Assembly (NCBI RefSeq): GCF_002158905.1
Contig: NZ_CP021431.1
Span: forward strand, 2,667,001 to 2,731,000
Direction of reading: 5' to 3'
Source: Yoonia vestfoldensis
Lineage (GTDB): Bacteria; Pseudomonadota; Alphaproteobacteria; Rhodobacterales; Rhodobacteraceae
Length of the DNA: 64,000 nt
Within the stretch, counting starts at the first letter, position 1. Every line of letters begins with the position of its first letter. This document shows, one piece after another, positions 34,491-44,228 of this stretch. Below the pieces are notes generated by a model that worked only from the letters and a program-made list of their open reading frames with translations, did not search any database and was not told the DNA's origin. The translations under genes were made by a program, and so were the position numbers.

Positions 34491-36293
34491 ATGAAATATT
34501 CCGTTAATCTTTCGCTCAAACTACGCCTTGCCATCATGATGACGCTGATCATGCTGGTGGTCTGCGCCGTGCTGGTGTCAATCTCGGCGCGCCAGACGCA
34601 GAATGCCATGCTGACGGATGTCCAGAACCGGCAGGACCTGTCATTGCGGATCATCGCCTCGGTCTTTCAATCGGCCTTTGACGGGTTGACGGTCAGCTAT
34701 GGCCCCGATGGGCAGATCAGCCGTGCCAGCTGGACCGACATTCCCAGCTTTGACACGCATGACCTGATTGACCAGGTCGGCCGTGTTTCGGGCGAAACCG
34801 CGACATTCTTTCTTTGGGACCCGGTGGAAAGCGACTTTCGACGCATGACCACCAATATCATCAAACCGGACGGCGAACGCGCGGTCGGCACCTATCTGGG
34901 GCGCAATAACCAGGTCTATGCCGCCGTCCTGCAGGGCCAGACATATCGGGGCGAGGCGATCATTCTGGGCAAGCCCTATCTGACGGTCTATCTGCCGGTT
35001 TATGGGGTCGGCGATGATATCATCGGGATCCTTTATGTCGGGGTTGAACGGACGGATATCGATGCCGCGATCGCGGATAGGCTGGTGACGATGCTGACGG
35101 CATCGGCGGTCGTGATCTTGCTTGGTTTGGCGATGGTCGTGATGATGGCGATGCGGCTGACGCGCCCGATCACCCAGATTTCGAATGCCATCGCCGATAT
35201 CGCGGGCGGCGATCTGAACACGATTGTCCCCCATGCCGCGATGCGGGATGAAGTTGGCGAAATCGCCCGCCGCGTGACCGATTTCAAGGCGGGCCTGCAA
35301 CGCAACCACCAGCTGGAAGCCGCAAGCCGGCAAGCCCATGAAGAACAGACAAAGGTTATGGGCCTGCTACGCACGGGTCTGGCCAATCTTGCCCGGCTGG
35401 ATCTGACACATCAGATCATCTCGTCCAGCGCTGACCCTTTTCCGCCCGCCTATGAGGCGCTGCGCGAGGATTTCAACGCCGTGGTCACGAACCTGGCGAC
35501 ACGGGTATCGGACATGACCGGGATCGCCCAGGAAGTGACGACCGCCAGCACAGGGATCGCCTCGATGTCGGATTCGCTGGCGCGCCGGGTCGAAACCCAG
35601 GCGGCGACGCTGGCGGAATCCTCGGCGACGTTGCAAAATCTCAGCGAGAGCGGAAAGGCCATCGCGGCCAAAGCTGCCGAAGCGGATGAAATGGCGCAGC
35701 GCAGCCTGAGCCTGTCCAACCAAAGCCGCCAGGTCCTGGACGAAGCGACACGGGCCATCCAAGAGATCGAGGAATCATCCGGCCAGATCAACCAGATCAT
35801 TTCCGTGATCGAAGACATCGCCTTTCAGACGAATCTGCTGGCCCTGAACGCCGGGGTCGAGGCTGCGCGCGCAGGGGATGCAGGCAAGGGCTTTGCCGTC
35901 GTGGCCTCGGAGGTGCGGGCCTTGTCGATGCGCGCCACGCAATCGGCCCGCGAAATCCGGACGCTGATCACCGCAAGCCGGACCAAGATCAGCGAAGGCA
36001 CGGTGCTGGTCCAGAACACCGGAACGTCCCTTAGCCAGGTGCTGGCGCAGGTCGAACAGATGGGCGTGACGATCCAGGCGATTGCCGCATCGGTCAAGGA
36101 TCAGGCGCTTGGTCAAACCGAAGTCAGCGTTGGTGTCCAGCAGCTGGATCACATGACCCAGGAAAACGCGGCCCTGGGCGAAGAAGCGAATGCCGCCAGT
36201 AGCACGCTCAGCGACGAGGCGCAGCGCCTTGCGGCAACCTTGCGCCAGTTCCACACACCGCAGCCAGCCAGCAGAACAGAGCGCGCAGCATGA
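34491..36293 (+). CDS. Methyl-accepting chemotaxis protein with periplasmic Cache domain
   Basis: This 600-aa receptor has a membrane helix at about residues 12-34, a periplasmic Cache-type sensor ([21 protein letters not shown] at its end), a second helix near 198-220, a HAMP region ([18 protein letters not shown]) and a C-terminal signalling domain with the conserved hairpin [21 protein letters not shown]. It should sense a small molecule in the periplasm and control CheA. No che genes are in the window. ATG 34491 ([13 protein letters not shown]) was chosen over the long open frame upstream, which runs through rpmE. Confidence 0.93.
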   Translation: MKYSVNLSLKLRLAIMMTLIMLVVCAVLVSISARQTQNAMLTDVQNRQDLSLRIIASVFQSAFDGLTVSYGPDGQISRASWTDIPSFDTHDLIDQVGRVSGETATFFLWDPVESDFRRMTTNIIKPDGERAVGTYLGRNNQVYAAVLQGQTYRGEAIILGKPYLTVYLPVYGVGDDIIGILYVGVERTDIDAAIADRLVTMLTASAVVILLGLAMVVMMAMRLTRPITQISNAIADIAGGDLNTIVPHAAMRDEVGEIARRVTDFKAGLQRNHQLEAASRQAHEEQTKVMGLLRTGLANLARLDLTHQIISSSADPFPPAYEALREDFNAVVTNLATRVSDMTGIAQEVTTASTGIASMSDSLARRVETQAATLAESSATLQNLSESGKAIAAKAAEADEMAQRSLSLSNQSRQVLDEATRAIQEIEESSGQINQIISVIEDIAFQTNLLALNAGVEAARAGDAGKGFAVVASEVRALSMRATQSAREIRTLITASRTKISEGTVLVQNTGTSLSQVLAQVEQMGVTIQAIAASVKDQALGQTEVSVGVQQLDHMTQENAALGEEANAASSTLSDEAQRLAATLRQFHTPQPASRTERAA

Positions 36294-36540
36294 CAGGCCT
36301 TTGGGTCCATGGCATGGGATGCGCGCCACCCATCGCGGGCCTTCCGCCCCCCCAACATGCCGGGGTCGGGGCTTTGAGACGCGCAAACCCGGTATCATCG
36401 CGCTCTGCCCGTCGATGATCAGGCGGGGCCGCCTGTCGCAATGCGCGGGTCTGGGGTTCGTTATCCCGTAAGGTGGATCATGATCCACCCTACGCGCCGC
36501 CCTTTTCTGGCAGTGCTGCGTATCTGGGCCCGTTGACCGC
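36294..36540. other. Non-coding stretch after the chemoreceptor gene
   Basis: No gene can be supported here. The stretch holds an imperfect 26-nt palindrome at 36468-36493 and leads into the DUF3291 remnant. Confidence 0.5.
36468..36493. repeat. REP-like palindrome
   Basis: GGTGGATCATGATCCACC at 36472-36489 is an 18-bp perfect palindrome. The flanks GTAA and CTAC extend it to 26 nt with one mismatch. I recall closely similar palindromes scattered through other Rhodobacterales genomes, but cannot count them here. Confidence 0.7.
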
Positions 36541-36792
36541 TGGCGCAATCTTGCGGCGAAAACCCATGGTGATCCGCAATTTCGCGCCAAGCTGAAACTC
36601 TGGCAAGAGGTCGAAAGCGTGGAAAGATTTGCCTTTGGCACCATGCACAAACACTTCTACGACCGCTGCCACGCGTGGTTCGCAGTGCCGGGCGCGCAGC
36701 ATTTTGTCATGTGGCGGGTCGCTGACGGCACAAGGCCCAGATTGCAAGCGGCGCGGTTACGCCTTGAGGATGACCGCAGCACGGGGCCAAGC
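36541..36792 (+). pseudogene. Remnant of a DUF3291 domain gene
   Basis: The frame through GTG 36619 reads LKLWQEVESVERFAFGTMHK, then FYDRCHAWF, QHFVMWRVADGTRP and LRLEDDRSTGPS. This follows the DUF3291 pattern (W-x-S-x-E-x-L-x-x-F, HxxFYxRRxEWF, HFVMWWVPEGHxP). The first 60-70 residues of the family and the SDHAFGW end are missing, no start codon or ribosome site is present, and a palindrome lies just upstream. It is most likely a decayed gene. Confidence 0.6.
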
Positions 36793-36829
36793 GCGCCCAT
36801 CACGGATCATCGGCCCCTGCCAGACTTGA

Positions 36830-36859
36830 AAAAGCCCCGGCCTTTGCGCCGGGGCTTTT
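36830..36859. terminator. Bidirectional terminator after the DEAD-box helicase gene
   Basis: AAAAGCCCCGGC (36830-36841) pairs with GCCGGGGCTTTT (36848-36859), a 12-bp stem with a 6-nt loop, A-run on one side and T-run on the other. It lies 8 nt past the helicase stop. Confidence 0.88.
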
Positions 36860-36866
36860 GTCTTAT

Positions 36867-38207
36867 TTAGGCTGCGGATTTGCCGCGCGACCGGCCAGCG
36901 CCACCGCCGGCACCTTGCCTGCGACCGCCTTGGGGCTTGCCAGAAAAACCACCAGGCTTGCCACCCGCCCGCGGTGCGGCAGAGCGATTACCGCCGCCGC
37001 CACCGCCACCACCGCCGCCGCCACCGCGACGGCCGCCACCACCGCCACCATTGGGGCGCTTTTTCTGGCCGGGCATGATTTCCCATGGACGGCCCGATGC
37101 GACGGGGATCGCTTCTTTCATCGCTTTTTCGATATCTTGCAATTCGATCATCTCATCGGGGGCGACCAAAGCGATGGCCGAGCCTTCGGCACCCGCGCGC
37201 GCCGTGCGGCCAATGCGGTGGACATAGTTTTCCGCCACATTGGGCAGGTCATAATTATAGACATGCCGCACGCCCGGAATATCGATGCCGCGGGCGGCGA
37301 CATCGGTTGCCACCAGCACGCGAACCTTGCCGGCCTTGAAGGCCTCGATCGCGCGTTCGCGCTGGCCTTGGGATTTATTGCCGTGGATAGAGGCCGCCGC
37401 GAAACCCTTGGCTTCCAGCGTTTTGTAAAGCTTCTCGCAGCCATGTTTGGTGCGCCCAAAGACCAGCGCCAATTCGTCGCGATGCTTGTCCAGCAATTCC
37501 ACCAGCAGGTCGGTTTTCGCCGCCTGTGCCACGAAATGCACCGATTGGGCGATTTTCTTGACGGCCTGGCCGGGGGGGTTGACCTGCACGCGCACCGCAT
37601 CGGTCAAAAACGCATCCGCCAGTTCCGACATCAGTTTTGGCATGGTCGCCGAGAACATCATCGTCTGACGGTCCTTGGCCAAGAGCGGGGCGATCCGGCG
37701 CAGCGCATGGATGAAGCCCATGTCCAGCATCTGATCTGCCTCGTCCAGCACCAGATAGATTGTTTCGTCCAGCCGCACCGCGCGGCGGTCAAGCAGGTCG
37801 ATCAACCGCCCAGGCGTGGCGACCAGCAGGTCAACGCCACCTGCCAGACGTTTGGTCTGCGCCACGATACCCGCCCCGCCGACGACCAAAGCAACCTTCA
37901 GATGGCTGCCCTTGGTATAGGCGGTCAGGTTGTCGGCGATCTGTTTGGCCAGCTCGCGCGTTGGGGCCAGCACCAGGCCGCGCACGGCTTTGGGGTTGGG
38001 TTTTACACCCGCCTTCATCAGCGCATGGATCATCGGCAGGCCAAAGGCCGCGGTTTTGCCGGTGCCGGTCTGGGCCAGCCCCATCACGTCGCGGCCGTTC
38101 ATCGCATGCGGGATCGCCTGCGTCTGGATCGGGGTTGGGTCGGTGATGCCCTGTTCCTTGAGAACGGCAATCAATCGGGGCGCAAGGCCCAGCATGTCAA
38201 AATCCAT
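36867..38207 (-). CDS. DEAD-box RNA helicase, RhlE-like
   Basis: This 446-aa helicase unwinds RNA in ribosome assembly or mRNA decay. It has the Q motif (PTPIQTQAIP), motif I (AQTGTGKT), PTRELAKQ, TPGRL, motif II DEAD in VLDEADQMLD, SAT, and motif VI (HRIGRTARAG). The C-terminal tail is very rich in Gly and Arg, with a run of twelve glycines encoded by GGC/GGT repeats at about 36986-37050, and may bind RNA. It diverges from mipZ with 398 bp between starts. Confidence 0.94.
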   Translation of the reverse strand: MDFDMLGLAPRLIAVLKEQGITDPTPIQTQAIPHAMNGRDVMGLAQTGTGKTAAFGLPMIHALMKAGVKPNPKAVRGLVLAPTRELAKQIADNLTAYTKGSHLKVALVVGGAGIVAQTKRLAGGVDLLVATPGRLIDLLDRRAVRLDETIYLVLDEADQMLDMGFIHALRRIAPLLAKDRQTMMFSATMPKLMSELADAFLTDAVRVQVNPPGQAVKKIAQSVHFVAQAAKTDLLVELLDKHRDELALVFGRTKHGCEKLYKTLEAKGFAAASIHGNKSQGQRERAIEAFKAGKVRVLVATDVAARGIDIPGVRHVYNYDLPNVAENYVHRIGRTARAGAEGSAIALVAPDEMIELQDIEKAMKEAIPVASGRPWEIMPGQKKRPNGGGGGGRRGGGGGGGGGGGGNRSAAPRAGGKPGGFSGKPQGGRRQGAGGGAGRSRGKSAA

Positions 38208-38605
38208 CGTGGATATCCTGTGTTTTCAGCGGACCAACGGCCCGCGCATATGGGTGTGACCCATGGGCGAACCCCAAAGGCCAAAGCAGACGTTGCGCCA
38301 TATGCTGACTGCCTGAACCGCATTGTCCGGGCGCCGATCTGGCGCGGGACCCCTGCGTGATCTGGGAACCTGAAATTCAACGGATGCCTTGCGGATGTGA
38401 TCCCGCTCTGCTCACGCGGCAGCTTGCATCGGTTAGCCCGCACATGATCGGTTGCGCGCCTGTTGTCAAGCGGCACGTCAGACGCCGCCGCCCCGCGCGC
38501 GGGCCCCGGCGATGCAAAAACCATGCAAATACGCGATGCTGCGCTTTTCCTTGCCGCTGCCACATCATATAGTCACGCGACAGTGACCAGAACAAGGAGT
38601 CCCGC
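38208..38605. other. Long intergenic region between the helicase and mipZ
   Basis: I see no credible gene in these 398 bp. They must hold the promoters of both divergent genes. A GTCAC/GTGAC inverted repeat (38572-38576, 38583-38587) lies just upstream of the mipZ ribosome site. The helicase leader is long, which would fit post-transcriptional control, but I recognise no known element. Confidence 0.5.
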
Positions 38606-39415
38606 GTGGCGCATATTATCGTTATCGGCAACGAAAAAGGCGGCGCAGGCAAGTCCACGGTCTCCATGCATGTTGCGACAGCGCTTGCACGGCAGGGCCA
38701 TAAGGTCGGCGTTCTGGATCTTGACCTGCGGCAGCGCACCTTGGCCCGGTATCTGAGCAACCGCACAGAATTCGTGGCCAAATCCGGCCTTGATCTGGCC
38801 ACGCCGGTCTATCACGATCTGCCAGAGATCGACGAGACCGGGTTGAAGCCCGGCGAAAACGCTTTCGATCATCGTCTGTCGATGGCGGTGGCCCGGCTGG
38901 AACAGGATTGCGATTTCATCCTGATCGACTGCCCCGGATCGCATACAAGGCTGAGCCAGGTGGCGCATAGCCTGGCCGATACGCTGATCACGCCGCTGAA
39001 CGACAGTTTCGTCGATTTCGACCTGCTGGCCCATGTTGACAGCGATGGCGAGGACATCACCGGCCCCTCGATCTATTCCGAAATGGTCTGGAGCGCCCGG
39101 CAATTGCGCGCCCAAGCCGGGCTGAAACCCATCGATTGGATCGTTGTGCGCAACCGCATGGGGGCGCAGGCCATGGTCAACAAGGAAAAGATGCAGCGCG
39201 TCATCGAAAAGCTGGCAAAACGGATCGGGTTTCGCACCGCCCCCGGTTTCAACGAACGGGTGATTTTCCGCGAGTTATTCCCACGCGGGCTGACCCTGCT
39301 GGACCTGCGTGACACCGGGGTGAAAAGCATGAACATCTCGAATGTCGCGGCACGGCAGGAATTGCGCGACCTGATCAAGGCGCTGGACCTGCCGGGCGTC
39401 AAGGCGAATTTCTGA
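38606..39415 (+). CDS. mipZ: Division-site positioning ATPase MipZ
   Basis: This 269-aa ParA/MinD-type ATPase forms gradients from ParB at the poles and blocks FtsZ there, setting the division plane in alphaproteobacteria. The deviant Walker A is K11-GGAGKST, followed by VGVLDLDLRQRTLARYL and the FILIDCPGSHTRLSQVAHS segment, both strongly MipZ-like. The start is GTG 38606 with AAGGAG 6 nt upstream. Confidence 0.96.
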   Translation: MAHIIVIGNEKGGAGKSTVSMHVATALARQGHKVGVLDLDLRQRTLARYLSNRTEFVAKSGLDLATPVYHDLPEIDETGLKPGENAFDHRLSMAVARLEQDCDFILIDCPGSHTRLSQVAHSLADTLITPLNDSFVDFDLLAHVDSDGEDITGPSIYSEMVWSARQLRAQAGLKPIDWIVVRNRMGAQAMVNKEKMQRVIEKLAKRIGFRTAPGFNERVIFRELFPRGLTLLDLRDTGVKSMNISNVAARQELRDLIKALDLPGVKANF

Positions 39416-39418
39416 CCG

Positions 39419-40399
39419 CTAATCGGGGGCCTTTTGCTGCCCCGGCAGGGTCTTGCCCGAAATCCGCATCAACATGCTGATCCGCGGGATGATCCCGGTT
39501 TCGGACCGCGACCGCGTGCGCAGCACCGGCATGTTTTCAGAGGCGCCACTGCGGCTTTCGCGCAGGACGATATAAAGGCCGCTGGCGATGATGATACTGG
39601 CGCCAATCGCGGTGTTCAGGTCGATCAATTCGTCAAAGAACAAAAAGCCAAAGATGCTGGCCCAGATGATCTGGCTATATTGCATGGGCGCGATGATCGC
39701 AGCCTCGCCCGCCTGATAGGCCGAGATGATCATGCGGCTTGCGATCCATGCAAAGACCGCGATGATGCCCAATAGCCCCAGATGTTCAATCGGCATGGGT
39801 TCATAAACGAAAGGCAGCGCCGCCGCCATCACCACAAAGTTCAACACCATCGGGTAAAGCAGCATGACCACGGGCCGTTCCTCGGACCCGATCTTGCGCA
39901 CGATGATCGAGGCGACAGACCCGCCAACCGCCGCCAGCAAGGCCGCCAGATGCCCCAGCGACAATTCCGTTGACCCCGGCCGCAGCACGACCAGCACGCC
40001 GATCAGCCCCACGATCACCGCTGCCCAGCGCCGGATACGCACAGTTTCACCCAGCACGGGGATCGCCAGCACCGTGATCAACAAGGGCGAGGCGAACAGG
40101 ATCGTATAGACCTGCGCCAAGGGCAGCACCGAAAAGGCATAAAAGGCCGTGAAACCGGTGATCACCGTCGCCACCGCGCGCGTCAGCATCCACCAAGGAT
40201 GCGCCGGGACCAGCGTGCCCGGCTTGCTGTCGCGCATCAATGTGAATGTCGCCAGCGGAAAGCTGAGCAGCACCGAAAAGAACACGATCTGGACCGGCGA
40301 ATAAATCCCGCCAAGGATCTTTACCACCACGTCATGCGTGGCAAAAACGCCAAAGGCGGCCAGCGCAATCAGCGCGCCCTTGGCGTTCGGCGTCATCAC
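39419..40399 (-). CDS. EamA-family (DMT) transporter
   Basis: This 326-aa membrane protein has two EamA repeats with about ten helices ([20 protein letters not shown] at the start; [20 protein letters not shown] in the second repeat). Substrate is unknown. Its ATG lies in the last bases of leuB (4-bp overlap), so it is translated with leuB. It converges on mipZ. Confidence 0.9.
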   Translation of the reverse strand: MMTPNAKGALIALAAFGVFATHDVVVKILGGIYSPVQIVFFSVLLSFPLATFTLMRDSKPGTLVPAHPWWMLTRAVATVITGFTAFYAFSVLPLAQVYTILFASPLLITVLAIPVLGETVRIRRWAAVIVGLIGVLVVLRPGSTELSLGHLAALLAAVGGSVASIIVRKIGSEERPVVMLLYPMVLNFVVMAAALPFVYEPMPIEHLGLLGIIAVFAWIASRMIISAYQAGEAAIIAPMQYSQIIWASIFGFLFFDELIDLNTAIGASIIIASGLYIVLRESRSGASENMPVLRTRSRSETGIIPRISMLMRISGKTLPGQQKAPD

Positions 40400-41499
40400 A
40401 GGCTTGCGTCAAGCGCGCTGAGGATCGCGTCGCCCATTTGCGTGGTGGACAAGGGCACCCCGCCTTCGGGGCCCATCAGATCAGCGGTGCGCGCGCCATC
40501 GGCCAGCACCTTTTCAATGGCGGCTTCCAGCCGGTCAGCCTCGGCGCCTTGGTCAAAGGAATAGCGCAGCGCCATGGCAAAGGACAGGATACAGGCGATC
40601 GGGTTCGCCTTGCCCTGACCCGCGATATCGGGGGCAGAGCCATGCACCGGTTCATACATCGCCTTGGGCCGCCCGTTGGCCATCGGCAGACCCAGCGAGG
40701 CGGACGGCAACATGCCCAGACTGCCGGTCAGCATCGCCGCGCAATCGGACAGGATGTCGCCGAACAGGTTGTCGGTATAGATCACGTCGAACTGTTTTGG
40801 CGCGCGTACCAGCTGCATCGCGCCATTATCGGCATACATATGCGACAGCGCGACCTGAGGATAATCACGGTGCACCTCGGTCACGACATCGCGCCACAGG
40901 ATGCCGCTTTCCATGACATTGGCCTTTTCCATGGAACACAGCTTTTTGTTGCGCTTCATCGCCAGTTCAAACGCTGCGCGCGCGCCGCGTTCAATCTCGG
41001 CCTCGGTATAGCGCTGGGTGTTGATGCCCACGCGCATATTGTCTTCCATATGGATGCCGCGCGGTTCGCCGAAATAGACGCCAGAGGTCAATTCGCGCAC
41101 GATCATGATATCAAGGCCCGCGACGATATCTTTTTTCAAAGACGAGAAATCGGCCAGCGCGTCGAAACATTGCGCCGGGCGCAGATTGGCGAACAGGTCC
41201 ATTTCCTTGCGCAGGCGCAGCAGACCGCGTTCGGGTTTGACGCTGAAATCAAGGTTGTCATAGGCCGGGCCACCCACGGCCCCCAGCAGTACGGCGTCCA
41301 CCTCTTGGGCGCGCGCCATCGTGTCATCATGCAGCGGCACACCGTGTTTGTCATAGGCGGCACCGCCGACCAGATCCTCGGACACGTCGAATGCCAGATC
41401 GCGTTTCGCACCGAACCAGCCGATGATGCGCTTGACCTCGTCCATGACCTCGGGGCCGATGCCGTCACCGGCGAGGATCAGAAGGGAAGGGTTGGCCAT
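40396..41499 (-). CDS. leuB: 3-isopropylmalate dehydrogenase
   Basis: This 367-aa NAD-dependent enzyme catalyses the third step of leucine synthesis. [16 protein letters not shown] starts the fold, NLRPAQCF and the [13 protein letters not shown] stretch form the substrate site, and the metal and NAD regions are [15 protein letters not shown] and [21 protein letters not shown] 41499 (MANPSLLIL) was chosen; the frame upstream is not conserved. Two unrelated genes separate it from leuCD. Confidence 0.97.
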   Translation of the reverse strand: MANPSLLILAGDGIGPEVMDEVKRIIGWFGAKRDLAFDVSEDLVGGAAYDKHGVPLHDDTMARAQEVDAVLLGAVGGPAYDNLDFSVKPERGLLRLRKEMDLFANLRPAQCFDALADFSSLKKDIVAGLDIMIVRELTSGVYFGEPRGIHMEDNMRVGINTQRYTEAEIERGARAAFELAMKRNKKLCSMEKANVMESGILWRDVVTEVHRDYPQVALSHMYADNGAMQLVRAPKQFDVIYTDNLFGDILSDCAAMLTGSLGMLPSASLGLPMANGRPKAMYEPVHGSAPDIAGQGKANPIACILSFAMALRYSFDQGAEADRLEAAIEKVLADGARTADLMGPEGGVPLSTTQMGDAILSALDASL

Positions 41500-41583
41500 G
41501 GGGTATTTCCTTGCAAAATAATGTTGCCTTGGCGTAACGCGCGCCGCGAAAAGGTTCAAGACACCACTGCGCGGCAGCCGGGC

Positions 41584-42690
41584 CTAGCGGGCGATATCGA
41601 CCCAGACAAGATGATGCGCCCCCGCCACAGCCGGCCCATCAGCCGCAGGCCACAGGACACCCGCATCCATGACCCGCCAACCCCGCGACGGCAGCACATA
41701 GCTGACGCGCAATTTGCCCAGCCCGATATCGCGCCAATCGGCGGTGGGCTGTCCGGGCAAAGGATCCTGCAACAGCGGATGTGCCAGAAAGCCCGCCATC
41801 GCCGCCCTGTCGCCATCGCCTGCTTGCGGATCAAGATTGGCATTGCCGGTGATGACAAAATCCTCCGGCATGGGTCCAAAATCGCCCGCCAGCACCTGTT
41901 CCCATAGCCGCAATTCATCCCGGTTGCGCCGGATATTGCGCCGTTCCGGCCCGTCAAAGGCGGGCGGGCTGGCCGCATATGCCATGACCGCGAAAGGCTG
42001 TCCGCCGGGCGGCAGGACCGGCACGATCCAATGGCCGGTGGTGGACAGCCGCTGCACATCCAGCACGGCAGGGGCAAAGAAAGGCGCGCCATCCAGCATC
42101 GGCAGATCCGCCCCGGCCAGGTCGCGCCATAACAGCCCGGACAGATCGGTGACCCCGCCTGCATCAATCGGCAGGCGCGACAGGATCGCCATGCCACCAT
42201 GGCCATTGAACAGACCGTAGCCTTGGGCATCACGCGGTTCTGCACGCCGGCCATTGCGGTCGATATCCTGCCCGGTCGGCATGCCGGTATTGGGCCGCGC
42301 GGCGAAAAGATAGGGATAAGGCGGATCGAACAGCGCCGCAAAGGCCCGCAGCGCGATGGAATCGAGGTCATAATCGAAATCCGTCAGCACCAGCAGATCG
42401 GGGGCAGCCTGCGCGATGATGGCGACATTGGCCGCGATCTGGGGATCATCGCCGCGCAGGATATCGCGCAGCAGCAATCCCGGCCCCGTCCGGTTCAGCG
42501 GCGCGGCATAGGTTGCGATCCGCAAAGCATCGGCCGCCGCGGCAAATGGCCAAAGCGCGAGGATCAGTAGCCAGAAAGCGCCGAAACGGCGGCGCGGTGG
42601 CGCACCTTGTCGCGCTGCATCTGGATCATGTCCGCGACCCGTGTCAGCGCGACACCCCGCATCACGATACTTGCAGGCAGAAACGCCCAT
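41584..42690 (-). CDS. Secreted endonuclease/exonuclease/phosphatase-family protein, start uncertain
   Basis: This protein has a signal-type hydrophobic segment (FGAFWLLILALWPFAAAADA) followed by an EEP-fold domain: ALRIATYAAPL, DLLVLTDFDYD, AILSRLPID, DFVITGNANLDPQAGD. The usual SDxH ending is replaced by GAHHLVWVDI. The only ATG is at 42690, which places 36 poorly conserved residues before the signal peptide and makes a 127-bp overlap with the upstream gene. A rare start (for example CTG) close to the signal peptide is possible. Confidence 0.75.
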   Translation of the reverse strand: MGVSACKYRDAGCRADTGRGHDPDAARQGAPPRRRFGAFWLLILALWPFAAAADALRIATYAAPLNRTGPGLLLRDILRGDDPQIAANVAIIAQAAPDLLVLTDFDYDLDSIALRAFAALFDPPYPYLFAARPNTGMPTGQDIDRNGRRAEPRDAQGYGLFNGHGGMAILSRLPIDAGGVTDLSGLLWRDLAGADLPMLDGAPFFAPAVLDVQRLSTTGHWIVPVLPPGGQPFAVMAYAASPPAFDGPERRNIRRNRDELRLWEQVLAGDFGPMPEDFVITGNANLDPQAGDGDRAAMAGFLAHPLLQDPLPGQPTADWRDIGLGKLRVSYVLPSRGWRVMDAGVLWPAADGPAVAGAHHLVWVDIAR

Positions 42691-43418
42691 GCCGCCACCG
42701 TCCAGATCAAACTATGCGGGTTGTCCAAATTGATCGGCGCCGCAAAGAGCGCCGCCAGCTTGACCACCACAGGCGCCAAGAATGGCAGCAGAAACCCTAA
42801 TATGATGTTAATGCGCCCATCCCGTTGCAGCCGCAGCACCACATCGCCGCCCGCGGTCGGATCAAAGGTCGGCAGGTTGACCCAGACATTGAACGCCCCG
42901 CCCCGCCGTGGCCAGCGCTGCAGCCGCAACAGCACGATGAACCACACGATGGAAAACAACCCGATCAGATAGCTCAGGCCCGCCGCATCGCGCAGCCGGT
43001 CTAAAAGCGCGGGATCGCTGTCCGCAGGCATCATCAACACCATCAGCCGGACCGGAGAATAAGGAAAATCAATGGCCTGACCGATGGCGGCGCCGGTGGT
43101 CTCGAACATGGCGGTCAAGGGAGACGGGTTGTCATAGCCGCGAAAGATCATCGACAGGCAAAGCACCGTGGCGAACAAAGCCGAAAACCGGGTGCGATTG
43201 AACGGCGGCGCATCGCGGAATTCCACAAGGCTGGGGCTGGCGGCGCTATATTCGACCAAGGTGAACAGCGCCGCGAAAATCGCCACCAGCACAACGACCT
43301 GTGTCGCGTCATTGCCGCTGCCGATCAGCAGCGCCGAGGGCATGACGACAAGCATCACAACAAGGATTGCCCGCATCATTGCGGCTGGCAGGCGTCGGAA
43401 CACTGCATCCACTCCCAT
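42564..43418 (-). CDS. Multi-pass membrane protein of unknown function
   Basis: This protein of about 284 aa has six or more hydrophobic segments (MMRAILVVMLVVMPSALLIG, ATQVVVLVAIFAALFTLVEY, INIILGFLLPFLAPVVVKLAALFA, among others). FRDAPPFNRTRF between helices 2 and 3 recurs in homologues I know from Rhodobacterales. No function is known. The start is unsure: ATG 43418 (MGVDAVFRRLP) is preferred, ATG 43469 is possible. Its 3' end overlaps the secreted EEP gene, so the two are probably co-expressed. Confidence 0.65.
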   Translation of the reverse strand: MGVDAVFRRLPAAMMRAILVVMLVVMPSALLIGSGNDATQVVVLVAIFAALFTLVEYSAASPSLVEFRDAPPFNRTRFSALFATVLCLSMIFRGYDNPSPLTAMFETTGAAIGQAIDFPYSPVRLMVLMMPADSDPALLDRLRDAAGLSYLIGLFSIVWFIVLLRLQRWPRRGGAFNVWVNLPTFDPTAGGDVVLRLQRDGRINIILGFLLPFLAPVVVKLAALFAAPINLDNPHSLIWTVAAWAFLPASIVMRGVALTRVADMIQMQRDKVRHRAAVSALSGY

Positions 43419-43578
43419 GATCACAAGGGCCGAGGCCGCGATCATTTTTCGCTGTGGTTGATTTCGCATGATTATCGCTGCAACCGCAAGTGGTTGGCGT
43501 GGATTCACAAAGCGGGCGGCAGGATTAGCCGCTGATTGATGCGGCATTGCAACCTTTGCACAGGCCCCCAAAACGCGA

Positions 43579-43604
43579 AAAGCCGCATCCGAAGATGCGG
43601 CTTT
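43579..43604 (-). terminator. Terminator after leuD
   Basis: AAAGCCGCATC (43579-43589) pairs with GATGCGGCTTT (43594-43604), an 11-bp stem with loop CGAA. It lies 18 nt past the leuD stop on the minus strand. Confidence 0.85.
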
Positions 43605-43622
43605 GCTGCGATGGTGGCGCGG

Positions 43623-44228
43623 TCAGACCCAGGGGCGCGCGGCGCTTGCCCGTGTCTCGAAACCGGCGATGGCATCGGCCTTTTCCAGCGTCAGGCCGAT
43701 ATCATCCAACCCGTTCATCAGGCAATGTTTCTTGAAGGCATCAACCTCGAAATGGAAGGTTTCACCATCCGAGGATGTGATGGTCTGCGCCTCCAGATCA
43801 ACCTCGATCCGCGCGTTCGCGCCTTTTTCGGCATCCTTCATCAGCACATCAACCTGTTCCTGCGGCAGCGCGATGGGCAGAATGCCGTTCTTGAAGCAAT
43901 TGTTGTAAAAGATATCGGCATAGCTGGGCGCGATCACGCAGGTGATCCCGAAATCGGCAATCGCCCAAGGCGCATGTTCGCGGCTGGACCCGCAGCCGAA
44001 ATTCTCGCCCGCGACAAGGATCTGGGCCGCGCGATATTGCGGCTGGTTCAGCACGAAATCGGCGATCTCGTTGCCGTCTTGATCATAGCGCATCTCGTCG
44101 AACAGATGCACCCCGAGGCCAGAGCGTTTGATCGTTTTCAAAAACTGCTTGGGGATGATCATATCGGTGTCGATATTGACCAGCGGCATGGGGGCGGCAA
44201 TGCCCGAAAGCTTGGTGAACTTTTGCAT
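43623..44228 (-). CDS. leuD: 3-isopropylmalate dehydratase small subunit
   Basis: This 201-aa subunit works with LeuC to isomerise 2- to 3-isopropylmalate. It carries [16 protein letters not shown] and the conserved [16 protein letters not shown]. The ATG at 44228 shares one base with the leuC stop (TAATG), so the two subunits are translationally coupled. Confidence 0.97.
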   Translation of the reverse strand: MQKFTKLSGIAAPMPLVNIDTDMIIPKQFLKTIKRSGLGVHLFDEMRYDQDGNEIADFVLNQPQYRAAQILVAGENFGCGSSREHAPWAIADFGITCVIAPSYADIFYNNCFKNGILPIALPQEQVDVLMKDAEKGANARIEVDLEAQTITSSDGETFHFEVDAFKKHCLMNGLDDIGLTLEKADAIAGFETRASAARPWV

